From the NCBI GenBank assembly GCA_947631945.1, contig CANRNI010000011.1:1-64000 (forward strand): 64,000 nucleotides of DNA. Direction: 5' to 3'. A program made the position numbers and the translations under genes. Source of the stretch: an uncultured Clostridia bacterium (lineage in GTDB: Bacteria > Bacillota > Clostridia > Oscillospirales > Acutalibacteraceae). How positions within the stretch are numbered: the stretch's first letter is position 1; every line of letters starts with the position of its first letter. The notes beneath the pieces were generated by a model. That model searched no databases, was not told where the DNA came from, and saw only the letters and a list, made by a program, of their open reading frames with translations. Positions 24,566 to 32,686 of this stretch are shown piece after piece.

Positions 24566-25429
24566 ATGCGTTCCGAAAAAGAAATGCTCAGCCTTATTAT
24601 AAATACAGCCGAAACGGACAGTAATATCAGAGCCGCGTACCTTGAGGGTTCAAGAGTTAATCCCGACGCCGAAAAAGATATTTTTCAGGATTACGACGTT
24701 GTTTACATAGTCCGAAACACCGCGCCTTATATTGCCGATAAAAGCTGGATAGACCGTTTCGGCGAAAGGCTTTATATCCAGTATCCCGAGGACAGCGTTT
24801 ATTTTGAGTCCGACAAAGAAAACAACTACGGCTGGCTTATGCAGTTTAAAGACGGAATAAGGCTCGACCTTCATGTCTGCGCTAAAGAATACGCGTTAAA
24901 ATCTCTCGATTTATATAAGGTTCTCATCGATAAGGACGGTATTTTTGAAAAAACGGAAATGCTGAATGATGAAGTCTTTCATATTAAAAGGCCGGAGCAG
25001 GCTCATTTTTCCTGTACCTGTAATGAGTTTTGGTGGTGTCTTAATAACGCCGCAAAAGGACTGTGGCGGAATGAACCCGAATATGCTCTTGAAATGATTG
25101 ATTTTTACATAAGACCAATGCTAAGGCGTATGCTTGAGTGGAAAATCGGAGCTGAGTATGATTTTTCTGTAAGCGCCGGCAAATCGGGAAAATATATGAA
25201 AAGATACCTTCCGGAGAAAATCAGGGGAAGATATCTCGCGACTTATTCACGCGCCGACATTAAAGAAATATGGGAATCGGTATTTACGATGTGCGGTCTG
25301 TTCCATGAAACGGCGGCGGAATTCGGTCAAAAATTAAATTTTGTATATGATTATAAAGAAGCCGAAAACAGCTTAAAATATCTTGAACACGTCAGGTATC
25401 TTCCGGCAGACGCAAAGGAGATTTATTAA
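24566..25429 (+). CDS. ANT(6)-family aminoglycoside adenylyltransferase-like protein
   Basis: A 287-residue nucleotidyltransferase of the ANT(6)/AadE type: MRSEKEMLSLII at the N-terminus, YLEGSRVNPDAEKDIFQDYDVVY (about 26-48) with the two catalytic aspartates, DGIRLDLHV (third aspartate, about 104), and FWWCLNNAAKGLWRNEPEYALEMIDFYIRPMLRRML in the helical domain. Known members adenylylate the 6-position of streptomycin. This copy has ordinary local base composition, lies between housekeeping genes with no mobile element gene alongside, and may be a chromosomal homolog with another role. AGGAGGGG precedes the ATG. Confidence 0.8.
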   Translation: MRSEKEMLSLIINTAETDSNIRAAYLEGSRVNPDAEKDIFQDYDVVYIVRNTAPYIADKSWIDRFGERLYIQYPEDSVYFESDKENNYGWLMQFKDGIRLDLHVCAKEYALKSLDLYKVLIDKDGIFEKTEMLNDEVFHIKRPEQAHFSCTCNEFWWCLNNAAKGLWRNEPEYALEMIDFYIRPMLRRMLEWKIGAEYDFSVSAGKSGKYMKRYLPEKIRGRYLATYSRADIKEIWESVFTMCGLFHETAAEFGQKLNFVYDYKEAENSLKYLEHVRYLPADAKEIY

Positions 25430-25503
25430 TGCGAACGGAAAAACTTAAATTGATTACATAAAAAATCGCTCGGAAAAAATTGCTTTTTAGGGCAGTTTTT
25501 ATA

Positions 25504-25532
25504 TTGCTATTTTTTTAACAAGCTGTTATACT
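25504..25532 (+). promoter_or_regulatory. Sigma-A-type promoter of serC-serA
   Basis: TTGCTA, 17 bp, TATACT, 43 nt before the serC ATG. Confidence 0.6.
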
Positions 25533-25575
25533 ATAAACTATCCAATTATATTTTTATATACGGAGGAGATTTTTT

Positions 25576-26658
25576 ATGGCAAGAGTATATAACTTTTCGG
25601 CAGGTCCGTCAATGCTTCCCGAGGAAGTCCTCAAAAAAGCGGCGGAGGAAATGCTGGACTATCAGGGCAGCGGACAGTCCGTAATGGAAATGTCGCACCG
25701 CTCAAAGGTTTTTGACGGTATAATTAAAGATACCGAAAAGCTTTTCAGGGAAATAATGAATATTCCCGATAATTACAAGGTTCTTTTTCTTCAGGGCGGA
25801 GCGTCCACTCAGTTCGCCGCTATTCCTCTTAACTTTATGAACGGCAGCGGTAAGGCCGATTACATTATAACAGGTCAGTGGGCCAAAAAGGCTTTTGCAG
25901 AAGCTTCAAGATACGGCGATGCGAGAGCTGTTGCGTCTTCCGCCGATAAGACTTTTACATATATTCCCAAGACAAAAAAAGAAGATTTCGATACGGAAGC
26001 CGATTATGTTTATATCTGCATGAACAATACTATTTACGGAACCGTTTATCATGAGCTTCCCGATACAGGCGATATACCGCTTATTGCGGACATTTCGTCG
26101 TGCTTCCTTTCGGAGCCTCTCGACGTTACCAAATTCGCTATGGTTTACGGCGGCGCGCAGAAAAATGTGGCTCCCGCGGGCGTTACAATCTGCATAATCC
26201 GCGAGGATATGCTCGGCAAGGCGAGAGATATAACTCCCACAATGCTTAATTACAGTATCCAGGCCGATAACAATTCTCTTTACAATACGCCTCCATGCTG
26301 GAATATCTATATTACAAAGCTCGTTCTTGAGTGGATAAAAGGTCTCGGCGGTCTTGAGGCCATGAAAGCGAGAAATGAGAAAAAGGCAAAAATCCTCTAT
26401 GATTTCCTTGATTCCTCAAAGATGTTCAGAGGCACCGTCATTCCCGAGGACCGCTCTCTCATGAACGTACCCTTTGTAACGGACAGCGACGGGCTTAACG
26501 CAAAATTTATTAAGGAAGCAACCGATAACGGCTTTGTAAACCTCAAAGGCCACCGTACAGTCGGCGGTATGAGAGCTTCCATTTACAACGCGATGCCTAT
26601 AGAGGGCGTTGAAAAGCTTGTAGCTTTCATGACGAAATTTGAACAGGAAAATTCTTGA
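25576..26658 (+). CDS. serC: Phosphoserine aminotransferase
   Basis: A 360-residue fold-type I PLP enzyme, the usual SerC length. Landmarks: YNFSAGPSMLPEEVL (5-19), FLQGGASTQFAAIP (about 71-84), CMNNTIYGT, ADISSCFLSEPLDV with MVYGGAQKNVAPAGVTI (the Schiff-base lysine, about 197) and the C-terminal VGGMRASIYNAMP. It converts 3-phosphohydroxypyruvate plus glutamate to phosphoserine. serA follows 119 nt downstream, giving two of the three serine pathway steps. Its TGA abuts a degenerate copy of the MITE-like repeat. Confidence 0.95.
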   Translation: MARVYNFSAGPSMLPEEVLKKAAEEMLDYQGSGQSVMEMSHRSKVFDGIIKDTEKLFREIMNIPDNYKVLFLQGGASTQFAAIPLNFMNGSGKADYIITGQWAKKAFAEASRYGDARAVASSADKTFTYIPKTKKEDFDTEADYVYICMNNTIYGTVYHELPDTGDIPLIADISSCFLSEPLDVTKFAMVYGGAQKNVAPAGVTICIIREDMLGKARDITPTMLNYSIQADNNSLYNTPPCWNIYITKLVLEWIKGLGGLEAMKARNEKKAKILYDFLDSSKMFRGTVIPEDRSLMNVPFVTDSDGLNAKFIKEATDNGFVNLKGHRTVGGMRASIYNAMPIEGVEKLVAFMTKFEQENS

Positions 26659-26715
26659 GGCAACGCCGCGCAATTGTCGGCTTACGCCTTTGCGACGCAT
26701 ATGCCCGGCAATAAT
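26658..26715. mobile_element. Degenerate partial type 1 repeat, copy I
   Basis: AGGCAACGCCGCGCAATTG and the following CGGCTTACGCCTTTGCGACGCATATGCCC match the right arm of the type 1 element in reverse orientation with several substitutions. The core and the other arm are absent. The first base is the last base of the serC stop codon. Confidence 0.6.
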
Positions 26716-26777
26716 TTTGCCGTTTAAGAACATTAAACAGAAAATCATTTTGATTTTCCCCGAAAGGAAGATTTATT

Positions 26778-27935
26778 ATGTATAATATTCTTACTCTTAA
26801 TAAAATATCACAGGTCGGTCTTAAAAATTTCGACGCTTCAAAATATGCCTGCGCCGATAATTTTGAAAATCCCGACGCTGTAATCGTCCGTTCGGCTTCA
26901 ATGCTCGATATGGACATTCCCGAGAGCGTAAAGGCTATAGCAAGAGCCGGAGCGGGCTACAACAATATCCCTGTCGATAAATGCACCGAAAAGGGAATTT
27001 GCGTTTTCAATACTCCCGGCGCAAACGCGAACGCCGTTAAGGAGCTTGTTATATGCGGACTTCTTATGGCCTCGAGAAGAATAGCTCCCGCTGTCGAATG
27101 GTGTAAAACATTAAAAGGCGAGGACGATATCGGCAAAAAAATCGAAAAAGGCAAATCCAATTTCGCAGGTCCCGAGATAATGGGAAAGACGCTGGGCGTT
27201 ATAGGTCTCGGCGCGATAGGCGTTAAGGTCGCGAACGCCGCTGTGGGACTCGGTATGAACGTCATAGGCTTTGACCCATATCTTTCCGATAAAGCCGCCG
27301 CGACGCTTGATAAATCAATAACCATCACTTCAAAGACAGACGATATTTTTGAGACAAGCGACTATATCACCGTTCATGCTCCTCTTACCGAAGCTACAAA
27401 GGGGATAGTAGGCGCCGACGCTTTCGCAAAAGCAAAGGACGGCGTAAGAGTTCTCAATTTCGCGAGAGGCGGTCTTGTAGATAACGACGCTGTAACAGAA
27501 GCGATTAAGAGTGGAAAATGCGCGGCTTACGCAACCGATTTCCCGACGGAAGCTATGCTCGGTCTTGACGGCGTTATAGCTCTTCCGCATCTCGGCGCTT
27601 CGACTCCCGAGTCGGAAGAAAACTGCGCTGTTATGGCCGTAAATCAGATTTCCGCATACATCGAAAAAGGAAACGTTGTAAACTCTGTAAATCTTCCCTG
27701 CATTGAAAAAGAGCTTGAGGACGGCAAAAAGAGATTAACGGCTATAACCTGTGGCGACGTGAGCGAAAATATTTACGCGGCGCTATTAAAAGCCGGCGTA
27801 TCATCCGACGATTCGGCGGCGGTTCTCAGAAAAGATACGGGCTACGTTATAGTTGACGCCGCAAATATAAGCGATGACGCGGCAAACGCCGTAAAAGCTG
27901 TAGATGGCGTTATTGCTGTAAGAGTTCTCGGCTGA
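26778..27935 (+). CDS. serA: D-3-phosphoglycerate dehydrogenase
   Basis: A 385-residue 2-hydroxyacid dehydrogenase. VRSASMLDMDIPESVKAIARAGAGYNNIPV opens the substrate domain, GKTLGVIGLGAIGVKVANAA is the NAD Rossmann motif (about 136-155), VLNFARGGLVDN carries the catalytic arginine, and ALPHLGASTPESEENC the catalytic histidine (about 276). A short C-terminal part of about 70 residues (from LTAITCGDVSENI) looks like an ACT-type regulatory domain, which would allow feedback by serine. It oxidises 3-phosphoglycerate, the first serine pathway step, and is co-directional with serC. Confidence 0.93.
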   Translation: MYNILTLNKISQVGLKNFDASKYACADNFENPDAVIVRSASMLDMDIPESVKAIARAGAGYNNIPVDKCTEKGICVFNTPGANANAVKELVICGLLMASRRIAPAVEWCKTLKGEDDIGKKIEKGKSNFAGPEIMGKTLGVIGLGAIGVKVANAAVGLGMNVIGFDPYLSDKAAATLDKSITITSKTDDIFETSDYITVHAPLTEATKGIVGADAFAKAKDGVRVLNFARGGLVDNDAVTEAIKSGKCAAYATDFPTEAMLGLDGVIALPHLGASTPESEENCAVMAVNQISAYIEKGNVVNSVNLPCIEKELEDGKKRLTAITCGDVSENIYAALLKAGVSSDDSAAVLRKDTGYVIVDAANISDDAANAVKAVDGVIAVRVLG

Positions 27936-27971
27936 AAAGTATAATAATACGGAAAACTCTGTTTTTATCGG

Positions 27972-28001
27972 AAAAAGACCGAATTGATTTTCGGTCTTTT
28001 T
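27972..28001 (+). terminator. Terminator of serC-serA
   Basis: AAAAAGACCGA pairs with TCGGTCTTTTT around an 8-nt loop, followed by further T. Confidence 0.85.
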
Positions 28002-28040
28002 TAGTGTTTGAACACACTCCAATTGAAATGAGGTCAGGTT

Positions 28041-29177
28041 ATGAACATAAATTCGTATATGCCGGTTAAAATTGTAAGCGGAAAAAACTGTTTTAACGAG
28101 AATTGCGAAATTCTTAAAAAATTCGGTGACAGATGTCTTATAGTTACGGGAGGAACGTCGGCAAAAAAATCCGGCGCGCTTGACGACGCCGAAAAGGCTC
28201 TGAAAAAGCTCGGAATACTTTATGATATTTTTGATGAAATAACGCAAAATCCGTATACCGCCGATTGTCACAGGGCAGGAGAGGCGGCGAGGAAAATTCG
28301 GGCTGACTTTATACTTGGAATCGGCGGTGGTTCTCCGCTTGACGCTTCAAAGGCTGCCGCTGTATACGCGGCAAATTCCAAGCTTTCGGCGTCGGACATA
28401 TATCTTAGAAAATACAATAACAATCCTTTGCCTGTAGTCCTTATAGGTACTACTGCGGGAACGGGCAGCGAGGTAACGGGTGTCGCTGTGCTTACAAACA
28501 GCGATAATAATATGAAAAAAAGTATATCGGGAGATGATTGCTACGCGGCTGTATCGTTCTGTGATTACAGCTACACATTGTCTGTTCCGTTTGACGTTAC
28601 GGTATCGACCGCGCTTGACGCGTTATCTCACGCTGTGGAATCGTATTTTTCTTCTAAAGCCAATGATATTTCCGATATTTACGCCGAAAAAGCCTTTAAA
28701 ATAATTTCGCGGCCGCTTAAAAGCTTAACTGAGAGCAATAAGCTTTCCAAAATTCTTCCGAATGAGGAAACGCGCGAAATGCTGTACGAAGCGTCGCTTT
28801 TTGCCGGTCTTGCCTTGAATATTACGGGGACGTGCTTTCCTCATACAGTAGGGTATGTTCTTACGGATGATTTCGGCGTCGCTCACGGCAGAGCCTGCGC
28901 ATCGTTTCTGCCCGAGTTTATAGAAGTTGCCGATACGCATATGCGCGAAAAAGCGTCTGTTATGTTCGGACTTCTCGGGACGGATAAAGCGGAGCTTTGC
29001 GCTTTAATAACGGAACTTGCCGACGTTAACATCTCAATTACCGAAGAACAGCTTGAAAAATATAAGAACCGCTGGACTTCGCCCGTAAAAAATTTTATTC
29101 GCACTCCCGGAAGCTTTACCTCCGACAACGCTGTGGAGATGCTCGGAAAATTTGTAAATCGGAAAATTTGTAAATAA
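28041..29177 (+). CDS. Iron-containing alcohol dehydrogenase
   Basis: A 378-residue group III alcohol dehydrogenase. The NAD motif GIGGGSPLDASKAAAVYA is at about 94-111, TTAGTGSEVTGVAVLT at about 136-151, and the metal histidines are in ALDALSHAVESY (about 196), CFPHTVGY (about 260) and DFGVAHGRACA (about 274). It interconverts an alcohol and an aldehyde with NAD(P); the substrate is unknown. The last codons are altered by a perfect 16-bp tandem duplication (CGGAAAATTTGTAAAT at 29144-29159 and 29160-29175), which creates the present end GKFVNRKICK. Confidence 0.88.
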   Translation: MNINSYMPVKIVSGKNCFNENCEILKKFGDRCLIVTGGTSAKKSGALDDAEKALKKLGILYDIFDEITQNPYTADCHRAGEAARKIRADFILGIGGGSPLDASKAAAVYAANSKLSASDIYLRKYNNNPLPVVLIGTTAGTGSEVTGVAVLTNSDNNMKKSISGDDCYAAVSFCDYSYTLSVPFDVTVSTALDALSHAVESYFSSKANDISDIYAEKAFKIISRPLKSLTESNKLSKILPNEETREMLYEASLFAGLALNITGTCFPHTVGYVLTDDFGVAHGRACASFLPEFIEVADTHMREKASVMFGLLGTDKAELCALITELADVNISITEEQLEKYKNRWTSPVKNFIRTPGSFTSDNAVEMLGKFVNRKICK

Positions 29178-29180
29178 AAA

Positions 29181-29220
29181 TTTTAGGGAAACTCTGATTT
29201 AATCAGTTGTTTCCCTAAAA
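29181..29220. terminator. Bidirectional terminator resembling a minimal type 2 repeat
   Basis: TTTTAGGGAAAC (29181-29192) pairs perfectly with GTTTCCCTAAAA (29209-29220), with an inner CTGATTTAATCAG palindrome. It lies between the convergent alcohol dehydrogenase and histidine kinase genes. TAGGGAA and CTGATTTAATCAG also match the termini of the type 2 repeat at 8975-9151, so it may be a core-less derivative serving as terminator. Confidence 0.75.
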
Positions 29221-29228
29221 TTTACGCT

Positions 29229-31895
29229 TTAATCGGGCGTGTTTCCGTCGTCCGATAAATCCGACGCGGATAAATAATTTATATTTTCAAAAACTCCTTC
29301 TGTATTTATAGCGTCTATAGCGTCGTTTATAACGTCCTGCATTGTCGGTATCACTTCCGAGCTGTTTGACGGAAGCTGTACTATCGCTTTGAACAGGTCT
29401 CCGTCTATAAATATTTTCAGCTCGCCGTTCTGGAGGGCGCATAAATCCTTAGCTATTGAAAGTCCCAAGCCGTTGCCCTCCTTAGTCCTTGATTTATCGC
29501 CTCTCACAAAGCGTTCCGTGAGGTCGTCCGGACTGATATTGAGAGGTTCGTTTGAAATATTTTTTATTTCAAAATAGCCGTATGACTCGTCGTTGTAAAC
29601 TGAGACATAAACTCTTGTGCCGGGCGCCGAATACTTTTTGGCGTTGCTTAAAAGATTCGATATTATTCGGTATGTTTTTGAACTGTCCGCGAATACCTTC
29701 GGCGGCGTTTCGGGTTCGCTGAATTTAATTTCATTGCGGTTTTTCTCCATATCGGGCGTAAATTCCACTATCGCCTGTATCGCGAGCTCCGAAAGATTCA
29801 GTATGGATTTGTTCAGCGTAACGTTGCCCGTCGAGACCTTTGAAGCCTCTATCAAATCCTCTATAAGCCTTTTAAGCTTTATCGACTGATTGTGAAGAAC
29901 GCCGATATATTTTTTCGCCGTTTCGTCGCTGATATCGCATTTTTCAAGCAAGTCGGAATATGTTATCAGCGACGTGAGCGGAGTTTTTAAGTCATGTGAA
30001 ACGTTGGTAATAAGCTCCGTTTTCATTTGTTCGTCGCGGACGGCTTTTTTAACCGCCTCTTTTATTACGTCGTTTGAGTTTTCAAGATTCTGCGCGAGAA
30101 TCTTTAGCGAATCAGGCAAATTGGATTTGTCGATAATTGCATCGGGTTCTCCCGACGACGCGGCTATAATTTTATCAAGGTCCGTTATATATTTTGCAAT
30201 CAATACGAGCCAGCCGATATTATACAGCGCTATAATAATTATCGGTATAGGGAAAAGTTTGCTGAAGCCGATTATCGCTATTGAATCAAATACTATATTT
30301 GATAAAATATACACAATAATAAGAATTACAGTATTGCGGGTGAATTTTCTCGGCTTGTACGCGAAAATTTTTTTAATCTTTAGAAAAAGATTCTTTATTG
30401 CGTAAAAGATTTTTGCCGCCAAAGTATTTTTTAACCATGATTGCCCCGCTTTTTTTATGCGTACGGTTGAGGACAGCCATTCGATGAAAGCGAGCCAAGC
30501 AAAAGTCAGGGCAATGTCAGAGATAAGAAGCGAAAAGTCGGAATAATAAAGCCATTCCAAAGTGATATCCGATAAAACGCTTTGGAAAAACGCATATATT
30601 AAAAACAGTATTGCAATTATAACCGCCGAGAAGATTATAAAATGAATATCAGTCGGCATTTTATCTATATATGCCGTCGAGACCGTATCGGCGCCTGCCT
30701 TATATCCGCATTTTATGAGAAAAAGAATAAGAAAAACAATAGAAAAAACCAAAAGCAACGCGCATTCAAATATAATTAAAGCAGCTTTCGGAGGGTTTTG
30801 TCTTACGTTATAAGCGTCGAGCAACGCGCTGAAAATATCCTCTTCGGCAAACGTTCCGTCGGGATTTATGTCTAAATACATCAGAAACGTGCCGTCGCCG
30901 CTTGTAATCATGGATTTAATATTTTCCTCGCTGTTTTTATTGCTGAAGCCGCCTGCGTCGGAAATCCTGCCGCCGTTTTCGTCAATTCCGCAATAAGCGT
31001 AAATCTTGCCTGATTTCTTAATCAAGTCTAAATCGGGGGCGTTATCAAGATTGGTTTCAACAGTACCGTCCGCCGATTCAATATAGTATTTTATATTCGG
31101 TCTGCGTTCAAGATTGATATAAGTATCATATAAATAATCTGTATATAACGGATTCTGATTGTCAATCTGCTCGTCGTACTGCTTTGAAAATGCGTTTTTA
31201 ACGGTAACCGTTTCGCTGGCAGTCATATCGGAGGAAAGAACGATGTCTATTTTGTATTCTTCACCAATCTCAATTTGTTCCGAGTGCGAAAAATCAACTT
31301 CAAAAGCCTCGCTGCGGACAAGCTGTTCATATGACAGAAATTCGTGTCCTTTGCAGTTTTCAAGAGCGTACATTGCCTCCTGAATATTTTTCGGAGCGTT
31401 TTCATAGTCGGAAAAGCCCGATACGGTTCTGTCTGTTGTTGACGTTACGCTTTCGGAACCATTCTGCGAATAGTAGTCGGTTGCATTAATGCCGTCGGCC
31501 GAGTCCTCGAAGTTGTAATATGATTCGTCGTAATTATTCACAGCGTATTCAAGCTCGGATTTTATTATATACGCCTTTCTGTCAAAATAGGCGTTTACGG
31601 CATTATTTATGATTTCTTCTTTTTTCGCTTTTGCGATTTCTTCAAAAGCACCGATATTATTTTGCTTTATAAATAACAAATCAAACATTGCTTTGTTAAT
31701 TTCATATACAAATCTTTGTGATTCGGTAAAAGAAGGAATATTGCCTTTAACATAATTTTTAAAACCTAATATATCTGCGGTGACAATAAAATTTGTTCCT
31801 AAATTGATAAAACCGAAAAATGACGCGACTGAAAGCACAATGCATAAAATTTTTATTAAAGCGGAATTTTTAGTATTTTTCGACCTTGTAGCCAA
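29229..31895 (-). CDS. Sensor histidine kinase with large extracytoplasmic domain
   Basis: 888 residues. A first transmembrane helix (about 12-35) and a second near 375-395 enclose an external domain of about 340 residues. Several more hydrophobic helices follow (about 410-430, 440-475, 515-560). The kinase core starts with the H-box NVSHDLKTPLTSLITYSDLL (His634), followed by the N box (ISNLLSNAKKYSAPG) and the GNGLGLSIAK G box. The tail of about 60 residues is acidic. The core resembles VanS-type kinases. Its start overlaps the response regulator gene by 26 bp. The signal is unknown; cell-envelope stress is a guess. Confidence 0.9.
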   Translation of the reverse strand: MATRSKNTKNSALIKILCIVLSVASFFGFINLGTNFIVTADILGFKNYVKGNIPSFTESQRFVYEINKAMFDLLFIKQNNIGAFEEIAKAKKEEIINNAVNAYFDRKAYIIKSELEYAVNNYDESYYNFEDSADGINATDYYSQNGSESVTSTTDRTVSGFSDYENAPKNIQEAMYALENCKGHEFLSYEQLVRSEAFEVDFSHSEQIEIGEEYKIDIVLSSDMTASETVTVKNAFSKQYDEQIDNQNPLYTDYLYDTYINLERRPNIKYYIESADGTVETNLDNAPDLDLIKKSGKIYAYCGIDENGGRISDAGGFSNKNSEENIKSMITSGDGTFLMYLDINPDGTFAEEDIFSALLDAYNVRQNPPKAALIIFECALLLVFSIVFLILFLIKCGYKAGADTVSTAYIDKMPTDIHFIIFSAVIIAILFLIYAFFQSVLSDITLEWLYYSDFSLLISDIALTFAWLAFIEWLSSTVRIKKAGQSWLKNTLAAKIFYAIKNLFLKIKKIFAYKPRKFTRNTVILIIVYILSNIVFDSIAIIGFSKLFPIPIIIIALYNIGWLVLIAKYITDLDKIIAASSGEPDAIIDKSNLPDSLKILAQNLENSNDVIKEAVKKAVRDEQMKTELITNVSHDLKTPLTSLITYSDLLEKCDISDETAKKYIGVLHNQSIKLKRLIEDLIEASKVSTGNVTLNKSILNLSELAIQAIVEFTPDMEKNRNEIKFSEPETPPKVFADSSKTYRIISNLLSNAKKYSAPGTRVYVSVYNDESYGYFEIKNISNEPLNISPDDLTERFVRGDKSRTKEGNGLGLSIAKDLCALQNGELKIFIDGDLFKAIVQLPSNSSEVIPTMQDVINDAIDAINTEGVFENINYLSASDLSDDGNTPD

Positions 31896-32559
31896 GCCCC
31901 CACACCACCTTTAAATATTTTGGCTCTTTAGGATTTATTTCAATTTTCTCTCTGATATTTCGGATATGAACGGTTACTGTTTTTTCGGTATGAAATGCCG
32001 GTTCGTTCCAGACCGCCTCATAAATCTGCGTTCCGGATAACACTCTGCCCATATTTTTCATAAGGAATTCAAGTATACTGTATTCACGCGCCGTAAGCTT
32101 TACACTCTCGCCGTCAACGCAGACCTCCTTACTCTCGGTATCAAGAGTAAGACCGCCCGTAATAAGCATTTTATCCGTTTTCACCATGCTCCCGAGCTTG
32201 CTGTAACGTCTTATCTGTGATTTTACTCTCGCCACAAGCTCAAGCGGATTGAACGGCTTTGTAACATAGTCATCCGCGCCGAAGCCGAGCCCCGTTATTT
32301 TGTCGGTGTCCTCGCTTTTCGCAGAAAGGAGTATTATAGGAAAATTATACTTCTCGCGCAGCTTGACCGTAGCTCTCAGACCGTCCATCATAGGCATCAT
32401 GATGTCGAGTATCATGCATTGTATATCGTTTGATTTAACTTTCTCGATAGCCTCGGCGCCGTTAGACGCTTTTATAACGTCGTAGCCCTCCGACCTGAGA
32501 TAAATCTCAATCGAGTCGAGGATAGCGTCGTCGTCATCGCATACAAGAACCTTATACAT
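31870..32559 (-). CDS. OmpR/PhoB-family response regulator
   Basis: A 229-residue regulator. The receiver domain (1-118) has the acidic pocket CDDDDAIL, the phospho-acceptor Asp52 in MILDIMMPMMDG, the S/T switch in LLSAKSED and the KPFNPLEL lysine. The winged-helix DNA-binding domain (about 135-229) has LTAREYSILEFLMKN, VWNEPAFHTEKTVTVHIRNIREKI and YLKVVWGLGYKVEK. It is upstream of and overlaps its cognate kinase. Likely targets are unknown; its closest general type is VanR. Confidence 0.93.
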   Translation of the reverse strand: MYKVLVCDDDDAILDSIEIYLRSEGYDVIKASNGAEAIEKVKSNDIQCMILDIMMPMMDGLRATVKLREKYNFPIILLSAKSEDTDKITGLGFGADDYVTKPFNPLELVARVKSQIRRYSKLGSMVKTDKMLITGGLTLDTESKEVCVDGESVKLTAREYSILEFLMKNMGRVLSGTQIYEAVWNEPAFHTEKTVTVHIRNIREKIEINPKEPKYLKVVWGLGYKVEKY

Positions 32560-32644
32560 ACCTTTTCATCTCCCTCAACTAATTATATTAAACCACAGTC
32601 AAACTAAAAATGAGTAATGGATTTATAAAGAAAAAATAAAGATT

Positions 32645-32673
32645 TAAGGCAATACCGCATAATTATTGTCGTG
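32645..32673. mobile_element. Terminal fragment of a type 1 repeat, copy D
   Basis: TA followed by AGGCAATACCGCATAATTA and TTGTCGTG, identical to the left end of copy B, after which similarity stops. It lies 14 bp beyond the mtaB stop codon. Confidence 0.75.
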
Positions 32674-32686
32674 GAGGATTCGACTT

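Noticed and set aside
25430..25575. T-box or serine-responsive riboswitch ahead of serC
   Set aside because: Too short, no T-box sequence and no antiterminator pair; a simple promoter explains it.
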